Shown: positions 8,378 to 18,768 of the stretch, piece after piece | Numbering within the stretch: the stretch's first letter is position 1 | Layout: every line of letters starts with the position of its first letter | DNA from: Bacteroidota bacterium | GTDB taxonomy: Bacteria; Bacteroidota; Bacteroidia; AKYH767-A; OLB10 | Direction of reading: 5' to 3' | Assembly: GCA_947453935.1 (NCBI GenBank) | Contig: CANGJU010000009.1 | Coordinates: forward strand, 1 to 42,883 | DNA: 42,883 bases | Notes under the pieces: model-generated | Database searches by the model: none | Told to the model about the DNA's origin: nothing | What the model saw: only the letters and a program-made list of their open reading frames with translations | Position numbers and translations under genes: made by a program

Positions 8378-10465
8378 ATGGCAGTTATTGAAAAAATAAG
8401 AAGCAAATCAGGTCTTCTTATTGGAATTATCGGGTTTAGTTTAGTAGCCTTCATTTTGGGTGATTTATTCTCATCAAAGAATGGATTTTTTGGTGGTTCT
8501 GATAATACAGTTGGAATTATCGGAGGTAATAAAGTCGATTTGATGGACTACAATTCTCGAGTGGAAGAGTTTGTAGAGAATTATAAATCGCAAACCCAAA
8601 ATCAAACAGTTGATCAGGCTACGATGGATCAAATCAGAGAGCAAGCTTGGAATAAATTCGTTAACGATTTTGTGATGGTTTCCCAGTACAAAAAGTTAGG
8701 TCTGACCTGTTCAGCCGATGAATTATTTGATATGGTGCAGGGTAAAAACATCGACCCGCAAATTCGTCAGGCATTTACTGATCCAAAAACAGGTCAGTTT
8801 AGCCCTTCTGCGGTTATTCAGTTTTTGAAAAACAAAAACAATGATCCCAAAGCTTCTGAACAATGGGCTGCATTTGAAAAAGCACTTAAAGAAAAGCGTA
8901 TCGCTGAAAAATATAACGAGCTTGTAAAAGGAGGATTGTATATTACAAAAGACGAGGCTAAAGATAATTTCATTGATATGAACAGAACAGCTTCTGTTAA
9001 GTATGTTATGATTCCTTATGCATCTTTAGTTGATACAAATATTCAGGTTTCTGAGGCTGACTTAAAAGCGGTTTACAATGAGAACTTGAAAAAATATAAG
9101 CAACAAGATTCTCGCTCAGTTGAATATGTTGCATTTAATGTAAAACCATCTGATGTTGATATCAAAGCTGCCTCCAACGATTTTTCTAAATTATTAGAAG
9201 AGTTCAGAACTACATCTAACGATTCGGCTTTTATTTCATCAAACTCAGATCAGCCGCTTGATAATACTTATCATAAGAAAGGAACATTGCCATTTAATAT
9301 CGACTCTGCAATGTTTTCAGCAGCAGTAGGAACTGTAATGGGACCATATGATATGAATGGTGTCTACTCAGCATCTAAGTTGATTGCAGTAAAATCGTTG
9401 GCAGATTCAGTTAAAGCTCGTCATATCTTACTAAAGGTAGAGCCAGGTAAAACTGATGTTGCTAAGGCAACAGCTGATAGTATCATCAAAGCAATTAAAG
9501 GTGGAGCTAAGTTCGAAGATATGGCAACTAAATATTCTGTTGATCAGGCTGCGAATGCTAAGGGTGGTGATTTAGGTTGGTTTAATTACCAAATGATGGT
9601 AGAACCATTCAGTGAAGCATGTTTCAGTTCTTCTAAAGGGTCATTAATTACTGCCGAAACACAGTTCGGATTGCATGTGATTGAAGTTTCAGATATGAGT
9701 GCAGCTTCTAAGCAAGTAAAGGTTGCGACATTGGTAAAGAAGGTAGAACCAAGTGCCAAAACGATTCAAACAACATATACTAAAGCGAACGAGTTTGCAA
9801 ATAAATTTAATACAGCAGACGCATTTGATAAAGGAATCAAAGATCAAAATCTGACTAAACTAGCTGAACAAAATATCCAGGAAAATAATCGTCAGGTTGG
9901 TGGTTTCGAAAATTCTCGTGAACTAATTCGTTGGTCATTCAAAGCTAAAATTGGCGAAATTTCTAAGGCTTTCGACTTTGGAAATGCATACGTTGTTGCA
10001 AAACTTACTGATATCCGTGAAAAAGGAACTTCAACTTTGGAGCAAGTTAAAGAGCAAGTAACAATGGAAGCACGTAAGGATAAGAAAGCTCAAATGTTTA
10101 TTGATCAATTAACGAAAGCGGGCTCTTCAAATCTTGATGGTATTGCTGCCAATGTAAAGCAAACAATACAGGTTGCTGAAAATGTATCGTTCGCTTCTCC
10201 TTTCTTAGGAAACGCAGGGTTCGAAGGTTCAGTTGTTGGTAATTTAATGACGCTTAAAGCAGGGCAGGTATCGAAACCGATTAAAGGGAATGCTGGTGTA
10301 TATGTAGTTGTAGTAAATAATTATAATGAACCTACATTGCCAAAAGAATTTAAAGATTCTGCGAACCAAATGAAGACACAATTGCAAGGTCGTGCTCAGT
10401 ACGAAGTTGAAAATGCATTAAAGGAAAAGGCAGATATAACTGATCACAGAGGAAGATTCTACTAG
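8378..10465 (+). CDS. ppiD: Periplasmic peptidyl-prolyl isomerase, PpiD/SurA-type (PPIC domain)
   Basis: N-terminal membrane anchor, then parvulin motif VKARHILLKVEPGK...FEDMATKYSVDQAANAKGGDLGWF...QFGLHVIEV. Confidence 0.9.
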   Translation: MAVIEKIRSKSGLLIGIIGFSLVAFILGDLFSSKNGFFGGSDNTVGIIGGNKVDLMDYNSRVEEFVENYKSQTQNQTVDQATMDQIREQAWNKFVNDFVMVSQYKKLGLTCSADELFDMVQGKNIDPQIRQAFTDPKTGQFSPSAVIQFLKNKNNDPKASEQWAAFEKALKEKRIAEKYNELVKGGLYITKDEAKDNFIDMNRTASVKYVMIPYASLVDTNIQVSEADLKAVYNENLKKYKQQDSRSVEYVAFNVKPSDVDIKAASNDFSKLLEEFRTTSNDSAFISSNSDQPLDNTYHKKGTLPFNIDSAMFSAAVGTVMGPYDMNGVYSASKLIAVKSLADSVKARHILLKVEPGKTDVAKATADSIIKAIKGGAKFEDMATKYSVDQAANAKGGDLGWFNYQMMVEPFSEACFSSSKGSLITAETQFGLHVIEVSDMSAASKQVKVATLVKKVEPSAKTIQTTYTKANEFANKFNTADAFDKGIKDQNLTKLAEQNIQENNRQVGGFENSRELIRWSFKAKIGEISKAFDFGNAYVVAKLTDIREKGTSTLEQVKEQVTMEARKDKKAQMFIDQLTKAGSSNLDGIAANVKQTIQVAENVSFASPFLGNAGFEGSVVGNLMTLKAGQVSKPIKGNAGVYVVVVNNYNEPTLPKEFKDSANQMKTQLQGRAQYEVENALKEKADITDHRGRFY

Positions 10466-10483
10466 GATTTTCAAACAAAATAT

Positions 10484-10514
10484 AAAAGGGAGAATAATAT
10501 TATTCTCCCTTTTT
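10484..10514. terminator. Bidirectional intrinsic terminator between ppiD and murI
   Basis: AAAAGGGAGAATAATATTATTCTCCCTTTTTTT palindrome between convergent stops. Confidence 0.85.
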
Positions 10515-11336
10515 TTATTTCCATAAGTTCTTATGCTCAAGCTTGATTTTACCTTTAAAAAATAGCTTTGTGCTTTCGGCAAATGCTGCGGTATAATCCG
10601 ACACAAAAAAATGATGCTTTGTTTTTTTACCGTTATTTAGTAATCCATTTGAATTTAAAATTTCCTTAGTATGTTGAGCAACAATCCCAGCCGTATCAAA
10701 TAACGTTACTTTGCTTTTATAATACAGCTCAATTTCAGGTTTGATTAATGGATAATGCGTACATCCTAAAATTAAGCTATCAATACCTTTTAATTTCGGA
10801 CGTGATAGATAGTCGTTGATAATTGTTTTTGATATTTTATTATTAAAAAAGCCTTCTTCAATCATCGGTGCAAGAAGTGGTGTCGCCAATGAGGCAACCT
10901 GTAATTTTTTGTTTTTCGATTTGATTTTTTTAGCGTAGATATCAGTTTTTATAGTTGCTTTGGTGCCTATAACACCAACCGACTTTGAGTTAGGTTGAGT
11001 GCAAACAAAATCTACAACAGGGTCGATTACATTAATAATAATTGATTTGTTACCTACATGTGCTTTTATCAAATCGAATGCGACCGATGAAATACTGTTG
11101 CATGCAATTACAATTACTTTGCAATTGTAGGTCATTAAAAAATCACTAATCGCAATAGCCCATTTCTGAATCGACTCAGGAGATTTATCGCCGTAGGGTA
11201 GGTGAGCGGTGTCGCCAAAATAAACGATTTGTTCATTCGGCATTAACTTATTTATTGCACTTGCAACTGTTAACCCTCCAATACCTGAATCAAATATTCC
11301 TAAGGGCCTTGAAGCATCACTTTTTTTCTTTGCCAT
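10515..11336 (-). CDS. murI: Glutamate racemase
   Basis: GIFDSGIGGLTVASAI, YFGDTAHLPYGDKS, ACNSISSVA, LGCTHYPLI motifs. Confidence 0.95.
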   Translation of the reverse strand: MAKKKSDASRPLGIFDSGIGGLTVASAINKLMPNEQIVYFGDTAHLPYGDKSPESIQKWAIAISDFLMTYNCKVIVIACNSISSVAFDLIKAHVGNKSIIINVIDPVVDFVCTQPNSKSVGVIGTKATIKTDIYAKKIKSKNKKLQVASLATPLLAPMIEEGFFNNKISKTIINDYLSRPKLKGIDSLILGCTHYPLIKPEIELYYKSKVTLFDTAGIVAQHTKEILNSNGLLNNGKKTKHHFFVSDYTAAFAESTKLFFKGKIKLEHKNLWK

Positions 11337-11359
11337 ATAACAAAATTGATAAAAAAATA

Positions 11360-11388
11360 AAAAGCCCCGAGGTTTAATCGGGGCTTTT
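11360..11388 (-). terminator. Intrinsic terminator downstream of ompH, before murI
   Basis: AAAAGCCCCGA-ggtttaa-TCGGGGCTTTT stem; T-rich run follows on the minus strand. Confidence 0.8.
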
Positions 11389-11407
11389 ATTAACTATTTC
11401 AATTTGC

Positions 11408-11923
11408 TTATTTAATTCCAAGCTTTGTTTTCACTAATGGTAGAATATCATCTGATTCCTGAGCGAAAAGTAAATTGCCTCCTGGCATACTATCAAAAAT
11501 ATAAGAATATCCTTTTTCCTTAGCCACAGCATTGATAGCATCTTGCGCTTTCTTAATGATTGGCCCATTTAATTCTTCTTGCTTTTTCTGTAACGATGTT
11601 TGAGCTGATTCTTGAAATGCCTGAATTCTATCTTCTAGATCTGTAATTTCTTTCTGTTTAGCTTCTTTAATTGGATCTGCCATTGAAGCTTCTTTCGATT
11701 TATAGTCAGATACCTTTGCTTGGTATTCAGCACCCATCGTTTTAAATTGAGAGTCTAATGTAGCTTTAAATTTAGCTAAGGTTGAATCCGATGCTTTTAA
11801 TTCAGGCATGATTGCAAATAATTCATTTGAATTGATATGACCGAATTTTAATGTTGATTGAGCGTTACAAAAATTTGATAAACTTAAGAATACACCAAAC
11901 GCAACTGCAATTAATTTCTTCAT
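11408..11923 (-). CDS. OmpH/Skp-family periplasmic chaperone
   Basis: Signal peptide, KFGHINSNELFAIMPE, long coiled-coil region, GYSYIFDS near the C-terminus. Confidence 0.88.
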   Translation of the reverse strand: MKKLIAVAFGVFLSLSNFCNAQSTLKFGHINSNELFAIMPELKASDSTLAKFKATLDSQFKTMGAEYQAKVSDYKSKEASMADPIKEAKQKEITDLEDRIQAFQESAQTSLQKKQEELNGPIIKKAQDAINAVAKEKGYSYIFDSMPGGNLLFAQESDDILPLVKTKLGIK

Positions 11924-11952
11924 GATTTTACTTTATTTGTTTTTATAGTTGT

Positions 11953-12555
11953 TTATTTTCTGTCTTCTGTACCACCTTGAGATGGCTTACTATCGCTTCC
12001 TGATTTTGAGTCACCAGCACCATTTGATTTGCTTCCTGCTTTGTAACCCATAGATGCTAAAACCTCATCGCTCTTATCATATTTTGGATTGGTGTACAAC
12101 ATTGTTAAGTCCCCTGATTTATCAAAAATAACTGCATAGCTCTGATCAGTTGCAATTTTCTTAACAGCATTATAAATTTTATCTTGAAGTGGTTTAATTA
12201 GCTCTTGTTTCTTTTTGAAAAGCTCACCTTCGTATCCAAACTTAGCTTTTTGAAATTCTTTTACTTCTTTCTCTTTGTTCGTGATTTCAAGCTCTCTCTT
12301 CTTCTTCATGTCCTCTGTTAAAAGGATCTGCTCAGCTTGGTAATCTTTGTAAAGTTTATCGATGATTGCATACTTGCCTTCTATTTCTTTTTGCCAGCTA
12401 ATGCTAAGCTGATCTAATTGTTGTTGTGCAGCTTTATATTCTGAAATATTATCTAAAATATACTGACTATCAATAAAAGCATATTTCTGTGCACATGCAG
12501 GTTTCATTGCTATTGCAATAAAAAGCACTAATAGGGTAACCAATTGTTTTTTCAT
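11953..12555 (-). CDS. OmpH/Skp-family periplasmic chaperone (second copy)
   Basis: MKKQLVTLLVLFIAIAMKPACAQKYAFIDSQYILDNISEY..., QSYAVIFDKSGDLTMLY. Start placed at the internal MKKQL that begins a clean signal peptide; ORF track begins at 12588. Confidence 0.88.
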   Translation of the reverse strand: MKKQLVTLLVLFIAIAMKPACAQKYAFIDSQYILDNISEYKAAQQQLDQLSISWQKEIEGKYAIIDKLYKDYQAEQILLTEDMKKKRELEITNKEKEVKEFQKAKFGYEGELFKKKQELIKPLQDKIYNAVKKIATDQSYAVIFDKSGDLTMLYTNPKYDKSDEVLASMGYKAGSKSNGAGDSKSGSDSKPSQGGTEDRK

Positions 12556-12627
12556 AAATTTCTTTTTTTTGAGGCACCTAATATTCATGCCAAATTTACC
12601 AATTTATTTTTAACCTGAGAGTAGTAA

Positions 12628-15135
12628 TTAGAATTGCTGTCCGATTGTAAAATGGAAGTTGGATCCACTGTATACTTTGCTTCCTTCAATATCATCAAAT
12701 CCATAACCCCAATCTAATCCAAGTAGACCAAACATCGGTAAGAATATCCTTACACCCATACCAGCAGAACGCTTAAGTGAGAATGGATTAAAGTTTTTCA
12801 TTCCTAAATAGTTGTTTCCTCCTTCTATAAATCCAAGGGTGTAAATTGTAGCAGATGGATTTAATGAAATAGGGAATCGAAGCTCAACAGTAAATTTATC
12901 GTAAGCGGTTCCTCCTATGTTGCTACCATTCACTTTAGGTGTAACAGAGTTATTATCATAACCTCTTAGGGCTATAATTTCACGACCATCTAATGAATAC
13001 CCCGATAATCCATCACCACCAACGTAAAATCGTTCAAATGGGCTCTGGCCAATATCTTTATTATAGAAACCTAAAAATCCAAATTGTGCTTTACTATATA
13101 GTACAAACTTCCCTACACTCTTATAGCTTGCAGCACTGAATTTCCATTTGTGATATTCAATCCATTTATATTTTTCGGTTGCAATGGCATTTTTATAATC
13201 CGTTTTTTCATCAAATAACGAGAAAGGTGGTGTTAACTGAACCGTAAAATTCAATTGTGATCCTGTTCTAATCCAAACAAACCCATCAACAGAATTTCGA
13301 GCTATTGTTTGTGAGAAGCTAAGATTATTTGATGATCCATCTGTAAACAGGAATGTTCCAGTCCATTTGTTCAACGAGTAATTTTGAAAGGATAGCTCAT
13401 GGTAAAGTGTGAAGTAATCGTCCGGCCATTTTAATCTTCTTCCTAGTCCAACAGCACCACCTGATATGGTTAAATCAGAACGATTTTCGTCTGAAAGCTT
13501 TAATCCATCCGACTGAACTGAACGAAATGCAGAAACCGTTAATGAATTAGGTTTTTTACCACCAAGCCAAGGCTCGGTAAACGACATATTATAGCTTTGA
13601 AAATATCTGCCGTTCGACTGAAAGCGAATACTTAATTTTTGTCCATCGCCAGAAGGTAGGGGAGTCCATGTATTTCGTTTAGTAACATTCTTAACTGAAA
13701 AGTTATTGAAGGATACTCCTAACGTTCCGACAACCCCAGCGCCACCGCCCCAACCACCTGATAATTCTAATTGATCGGATGGTCTTTCTTCTACAATGTA
13801 TTCAACATCAACGGTACCCGTTGCTGGATTTGGTTTAGGATTAACATTTAATTTTTCTTGGTCAAAATAGCCAAGCTGCGCTAATTGTCGTTGTGTTCTG
13901 ATAATGTCCGAACGATTGAATAATTGCCCGGGCAAAGTCCTTATTTCACGAAGTATTACCTTGTCGTTGGTTTTAGTATTTCCCGATATGGAGATGTTGC
14001 TAATCACGGCTTGCTTGCCCTCATAAATTCGCATTTCAATATCAATTGAGTCGCCATCTATTTTAACCTCTACAGGATTAATCGAAAAAAATAAATAACC
14101 ATCATCCATATAAAGAGATGAAATATCTCTTCCACTTTGACTTAAATACAGTCCTTCTTCAATTCTTTGCTGATTATAAATATCGCCTTTCTTAATATTT
14201 AAAATTTCCTGTAGTGCAGCAGTTGAATATTTTGTGTTACCTATCCAATTAATATTTCTGATGTAGTACTTAGTACCTTCATTTATTTTTAAATATAAGT
14301 CAATTGTTTTATCATCATGTTTTACAATGCTGTCACCATTAAAAATAGCATCACGATATCCTAGTGCCGTATACTTAGCTATGATTTTCTCTTTGTCTTT
14401 TTGTAAACCTTCTTCTGTAAACTTCGAATTAGTAAATATTTTATAAAAGGCTTTCTCTTTCGTTCCTTTCATTTTACGCTTTAAACTTTTTTCAGAAAAT
14501 GCGCTTAAACCAATAAAATAAACTTTATTAATTTTTACCTTCTTCTTGTCTGAAATAGAAATAATCATCAACTGCGAATTAGGTCCAGATGTGGTGTCCT
14601 TTTCAGTTTCTACTTTCACATTTGTAAATAAATATCCTTTCTCAACAAAGTAATCCTTAGCCAGATTTTTTGTTGTCTGAATTAAATTCTCATTAATTAT
14701 TTTTCCTTTAACTAACGAAAGTTTCTCTCTTAATTTATCCGCTTCAGATTTATTTACACCTTGAAAAGTAAACTTAGATAGTCGTGGAAGTTCTTTAATT
14801 TTAAACTCTAGAAATATTTTACCATCGATAATTTTTGTTACATAAATTTTTACATCAGACAATAAACCTTGCTTCCATAAATTCTCAATAGCAGTAGAAA
14901 GTTTTTCTCCTGGTATTTTATATTTTTCTCCAATAGATAAACCTGTTAACGTAATTAAGACACTTTCATCTAAAAACTGAACTCCTGAAACTGTTACTCC
15001 ACCTAATTCATATTCTTTAGGATTTGAATAATCAATTAGGTCCTCATTGCCATTAATTACTGTTTGAGCAAAAGTTGTTTGGTTGCCAATTATTAAAAGC
15101 AGGAACAATAAAATATAACTTGAAATTTTTTGCAT
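12628..15135 (-). CDS. bamA: Outer-membrane protein assembly factor BamA
   Basis: 835 aa with signal peptide, successive POTRA-like repeats, Omp85 barrel with VGGDGLSG...RGY region, terminal FHFTIGQQF. Confidence 0.94.
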   Translation of the reverse strand: MQKISSYILLFLLLIIGNQTTFAQTVINGNEDLIDYSNPKEYELGGVTVSGVQFLDESVLITLTGLSIGEKYKIPGEKLSTAIENLWKQGLLSDVKIYVTKIIDGKIFLEFKIKELPRLSKFTFQGVNKSEADKLREKLSLVKGKIINENLIQTTKNLAKDYFVEKGYLFTNVKVETEKDTTSGPNSQLMIISISDKKKVKINKVYFIGLSAFSEKSLKRKMKGTKEKAFYKIFTNSKFTEEGLQKDKEKIIAKYTALGYRDAIFNGDSIVKHDDKTIDLYLKINEGTKYYIRNINWIGNTKYSTAALQEILNIKKGDIYNQQRIEEGLYLSQSGRDISSLYMDDGYLFFSINPVEVKIDGDSIDIEMRIYEGKQAVISNISISGNTKTNDKVILREIRTLPGQLFNRSDIIRTQRQLAQLGYFDQEKLNVNPKPNPATGTVDVEYIVEERPSDQLELSGGWGGGAGVVGTLGVSFNNFSVKNVTKRNTWTPLPSGDGQKLSIRFQSNGRYFQSYNMSFTEPWLGGKKPNSLTVSAFRSVQSDGLKLSDENRSDLTISGGAVGLGRRLKWPDDYFTLYHELSFQNYSLNKWTGTFLFTDGSSNNLSFSQTIARNSVDGFVWIRTGSQLNFTVQLTPPFSLFDEKTDYKNAIATEKYKWIEYHKWKFSAASYKSVGKFVLYSKAQFGFLGFYNKDIGQSPFERFYVGGDGLSGYSLDGREIIALRGYDNNSVTPKVNGSNIGGTAYDKFTVELRFPISLNPSATIYTLGFIEGGNNYLGMKNFNPFSLKRSAGMGVRIFLPMFGLLGLDWGYGFDDIEGSKVYSGSNFHFTIGQQF

Positions 15136-15139
15136 GTGA

Positions 15140-15880
15140 TTATTTAACTTGTTCCGATATCATTCCGAACCTTCTTTCTCTGTTTTGATAATTATAAATT
15201 GCCTCGTATAAATCTTCTTTTCGGAAGTCTGGCCAAAGCTTGGTAGTAAAGTACAATTCTGCGTAAGCTAATTGCCAAAGCAAGTAGTTGCTAATTCTTG
15301 TTTCACCACTCGTTCGAATCATTAATTCTGGATCTGGCCAGTTTGATGTTGCAAGATGCGAAGAAATAGTGCTCTCATTTATTGCATCGACATCTAGCTT
15401 GCCTTCTTTTACCTCACTAGCTATTTCGCGTACCGCTTTTGTAATTTCCCAACGCGAACTATAACTTAGAGCAAGCACTAATGTCATTCTATTGTTACCA
15501 GATGTTTTAGCAATTGCTTTTTCTAATTTTTCTCGAACACCACTTGGTAAGCTATTGGTATCTCCGATTGTATCCAGTCGGATATTATTTTTCATTAATG
15601 TTTCTGTCTCTTTCGAAATAGTTTGAACGAGTAGACTCATTAATGCATCAATTTCAAATTTTGGTCGATTCCAATTTTCAGTGCTAAATGCATAAAGTGT
15701 CAAAACTTCAACACCTAATTCTGCCGCTCCTTCTGTCACATCTTTAACTGCGGTTACACCACTTGCATGACCGAATGTCCTTAATTTACCCTGTTGTTTT
15801 GCCCAACGACCGTTACCATCCATAATGATGGCAATGTGTTTAGGCATTTTATCCTGATTGAGTAAATCTTTTGTAGACAT
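15140..15880 (-). CDS. uppS: Undecaprenyl diphosphate synthase
   Basis: MPKHIAIIMDGNGRWAKQQGK, TLYAFSTENWNRP, PDPELMIRTSGETRISNYLLWQLAYAELYF motifs. Confidence 0.96.
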   Translation of the reverse strand: MSTKDLLNQDKMPKHIAIIMDGNGRWAKQQGKLRTFGHASGVTAVKDVTEGAAELGVEVLTLYAFSTENWNRPKFEIDALMSLLVQTISKETETLMKNNIRLDTIGDTNSLPSGVREKLEKAIAKTSGNNRMTLVLALSYSSRWEITKAVREIASEVKEGKLDVDAINESTISSHLATSNWPDPELMIRTSGETRISNYLLWQLAYAELYFTTKLWPDFRKEDLYEAIYNYQNRERRFGMISEQVK

Positions 15881-15966
15881 TATTAATTTTCGAAGGGATA
15901 CAAATGTAATAAAATGAAGGTCGCCTCCGAGAAAAAAGTTCTAATTAACGATGGTTTAACTGCTAA

Positions 15967-16815
15967 TTACCACAATTTAATTCTGAATGGTCGGCACTGA
16001 TCAATATAGTGTTTAGAAAGGGTATAGGTAAACTGAACTCCGGTAAAGTGATACCAATCACGATTCGTATTATCACCTCGTTGTCGGCCGATATTCCCAT
16101 TCTTATTTTTTACTATTGTTCTATCCGATAAGTAATAGGCTGTTTTGCCATATTCTACTCTAATTGCATTAGGATCAGCATAAACACCACTCACATCGTC
16201 GAGATAGTCAGTGTAGGTTTTTCTTACAATAGATTCTAAAACTACGCTCCACCGTCTCCCAATTTTCCATTTAAAACCACCACCAAAAACAAATGCAAGA
16301 TTTGTTCGTTTATAAAGTTCTTTCTCTGGATTGGCGTTGGTGCCTTGTCCCTCTGTTCCTAATGGCTGTAACTCAACATATCCTCCGTTATAATATGCTT
16401 TCGGATTAAATCTAAATACAGATAATCCTACCGACATATAAGGAGTAAAAAGGGTAGAAGGGTTGGCTGTTTGATAAGGAAAAAAGTTAAATTCAAATTG
16501 CCCTGTACCTTCAAGAATTGATGTTTTGAAATTCAGATTTCTATTCTTGCAAAAAGGATCATCCGATTGCGCATCGTCGCCTTTCACATGTCCATAACTT
16601 ATAGCTGTTTTAAAAGCCCAGTGATTACTGTAACTTCTTCTGTATAAAAAGCCAAAGCCTGGTAAATTGTTTTGATCTGCAAATGTTGCTTTTTGTAAAT
16701 CACCTTTATAATTCATTACTCCAAGCATAATACCCATTTCCCTCGACTGACCAAATGTAGTCAAGGTAAAGAATGAGCAAAGAATAATTAACGAGAAAAC
16801 AATTTTCCTAAACAT
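15967..16815 (-). CDS. DUF6089-like outer-membrane protein
   Basis: Signal peptide; shared motifs ELQPLGTEGQG and RKTYTDYLDDVSGVY with the neighbouring gene. Confidence 0.78.
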   Translation of the reverse strand: MFRKIVFSLIILCSFFTLTTFGQSREMGIMLGVMNYKGDLQKATFADQNNLPGFGFLYRRSYSNHWAFKTAISYGHVKGDDAQSDDPFCKNRNLNFKTSILEGTGQFEFNFFPYQTANPSTLFTPYMSVGLSVFRFNPKAYYNGGYVELQPLGTEGQGTNANPEKELYKRTNLAFVFGGGFKWKIGRRWSVVLESIVRKTYTDYLDDVSGVYADPNAIRVEYGKTAYYLSDRTIVKNKNGNIGRQRGDNTNRDWYHFTGVQFTYTLSKHYIDQCRPFRIKLW

Positions 16816-16860
16816 TATTTCGAAACGGAATAAAAGAATGAAAATTGCGAATTTATAAGG

Positions 16861-17769
16861 TTAGAATACAGGGAAATTTGTTCTACCAGTTCTTAACTTG
16901 TAGTGGAAGCTAAACATCAAAAACATATACGCATCATTGTCCGTAGCGTCCCCTCTTTGAGAGCCTAGGTTGGTTTGTGGTGTTGTAGAATTAAGACTAG
17001 GGTCTGACAAATATCCAGCAACTAATCCATTAGCCTGACTAATCGATTGTTTATCGTAATATGTTTTACTTACATCATCGATATAATCAGTAAATGTTTT
17101 TCTGATTCCGAATTCTACACCAACCCCCATTCTTCTGTTAAAGAAATAACGTCCGCCAATCCCAATGGGAATACAAACCTGCGTTCTGTTGTATTTTTTT
17201 CTTCCTTCTGAAATGCCTTGACCCTCAGTCCCTAGTGGCTGTAAATCATACCATTTGTCGTTATATTGTCCCTTTGGATTAAAATGAAACACTCCAAATC
17301 CAGCAAAAATATACCCCATTGCTTCAAACGAACTTGATCTTTTTACTCCTCTTAAACGGTAAACACCCCCTTGTCGGGATGATAATATAGCATACTCAAA
17401 ATTTATATTGAACTCGTAAATATTTGATTTGAAATTAAGATTACGATTATTTCTGAAATACTCAGAAGTTAATTTGTCATCACCTCTCACATTGCCATAG
17501 GTAACATGAGAATGCAAAGCAAATGACTCCGCCAACTTGTATTTTAATCCTAAGGTTAACGAAGGGCGGGTTAAAGAAAGTTCTAAATCTTTAAATCCAT
17601 TAGTCCCAATTTGATTTGCACCGCCTAAATCTCCAAGGAAGTTGGACGCGCCAACACCAGCACTCCATTCATAACGATAGGCCTTCCATCTTGAACGAAG
17701 ACGTTGGGCATCAGAATTAGAAGTGATTGCGAAGATGAATAATAATACCAGAAGTAAATTCTTTTTCAT
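16861..17769 (-). CDS. DUF6089-like outer-membrane protein (tandem paralog)
   Basis: DLQPLGTEGQG and RKTFTDYIDDVSKTY, RNNRNLNFKSNIYEFNINFEY; parallel to 15967..16815. Confidence 0.78.
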   Translation of the reverse strand: MKKNLLLVLLFIFAITSNSDAQRLRSRWKAYRYEWSAGVGASNFLGDLGGANQIGTNGFKDLELSLTRPSLTLGLKYKLAESFALHSHVTYGNVRGDDKLTSEYFRNNRNLNFKSNIYEFNINFEYAILSSRQGGVYRLRGVKRSSSFEAMGYIFAGFGVFHFNPKGQYNDKWYDLQPLGTEGQGISEGRKKYNRTQVCIPIGIGGRYFFNRRMGVGVEFGIRKTFTDYIDDVSKTYYDKQSISQANGLVAGYLSDPSLNSTTPQTNLGSQRGDATDNDAYMFLMFSFHYKLRTGRTNFPVF

Positions 17770-17856
17770 AACTGAGCGACATAAGTCTTATGGACAAAAA
17801 TAACATTTTCGCTCAAAAATCAGTCGTTTTTATAAAAAATAGCTTCAATTGTATTA

Positions 17857-18735
17857 CTAGTTTCTTGAGTCAAGTCCCCAATTCAGCTTCTTTCGTAAAG
17901 TATCAAGGAAATTATCGTTACCAATTCTTAGTAGATTCATAGTAAAATCCGATTTTTTTATCGCTAATGAAACGGATGAGTCAATCGTAACAGATCTTGA
18001 GTCTAAGGAGGCTATGAAATACTGTGACCTACCTTCTACTTCTAAGGAGATTACATTCTCATCAGATACAACAATTGGCCTAACATTCAAGTTATGAGGA
18101 GCAATTGGAGTTATTACAAAGTTTTCAGAATAAGGAGCGATTATAGGCCCACCACAGCTGAGTGAATATCCCGTTGAACCTGTGGGAGTCGCTATGATTA
18201 ATCCATCAGCCCAATAAGAATTTAAATATTCGCCATTGATAAAGGTGTTAATGATTATCATGCTCGAACTATCTTTCTTATGGATAGTCAGTTCGTTTAG
18301 AGCATAGTTCACATCTCCAAAAAGATTGATACTCGAATCTAGTCTTAATAATCTTCTTTTATCGAGTGTATAATGGCCCTTGAATAATGAATCTAGACAC
18401 TGATTAATTTCTTGCGTTGAAATACTTGAAAGAAATCCTAAACGACCGACATTTATTCCTAAAACTGGAATGCCGCTATCTTGAACTTGTGTCAAAGTAT
18501 CTAAGATTGTTCCGTCGCCACCAATACTGAATAAGAAATCAACCTTGCCTCTAATTTCAGACCCTGAATTATAAAGTTCAAAATGGTCGTGATGTTTTAA
18601 AGACGATTTTAATTGATTAAATAATGGTTGATAAATGATTGGCATCGCACCACGATTTAAAATTTCTCCGATAAGCTGGATTGCAACTTCGTGGTTGCTT
18701 TCAGATAACTGACGGGCGTATAAAGCAATCTTCAT
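17857..18735 (-). CDS. nadK: NAD kinase
   Basis: FSIGGDGTILDTL, GINVGRLGFLSS, ANGLIIATPTGSTGYSLSCGGPI-type motif (WADGLIIATPTGSTGYSLSCGGPI). Confidence 0.95.
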   Translation of the reverse strand: MKIALYARQLSESNHEVAIQLIGEILNRGAMPIIYQPLFNQLKSSLKHHDHFELYNSGSEIRGKVDFLFSIGGDGTILDTLTQVQDSGIPVLGINVGRLGFLSSISTQEINQCLDSLFKGHYTLDKRRLLRLDSSINLFGDVNYALNELTIHKKDSSSMIIINTFINGEYLNSYWADGLIIATPTGSTGYSLSCGGPIIAPYSENFVITPIAPHNLNVRPIVVSDENVISLEVEGRSQYFIASLDSRSVTIDSSVSLAIKKSDFTMNLLRIGNDNFLDTLRKKLNWGLDSRN

Positions 18736-18768
18736 GAGGTAAAGTTATAAATTCAATTCATGTAATTA

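Noticed and set aside
10418-10606. 62-aa minus-strand ORF
   Set aside because: Overlaps ppiD end, the terminator and murI in another frame.
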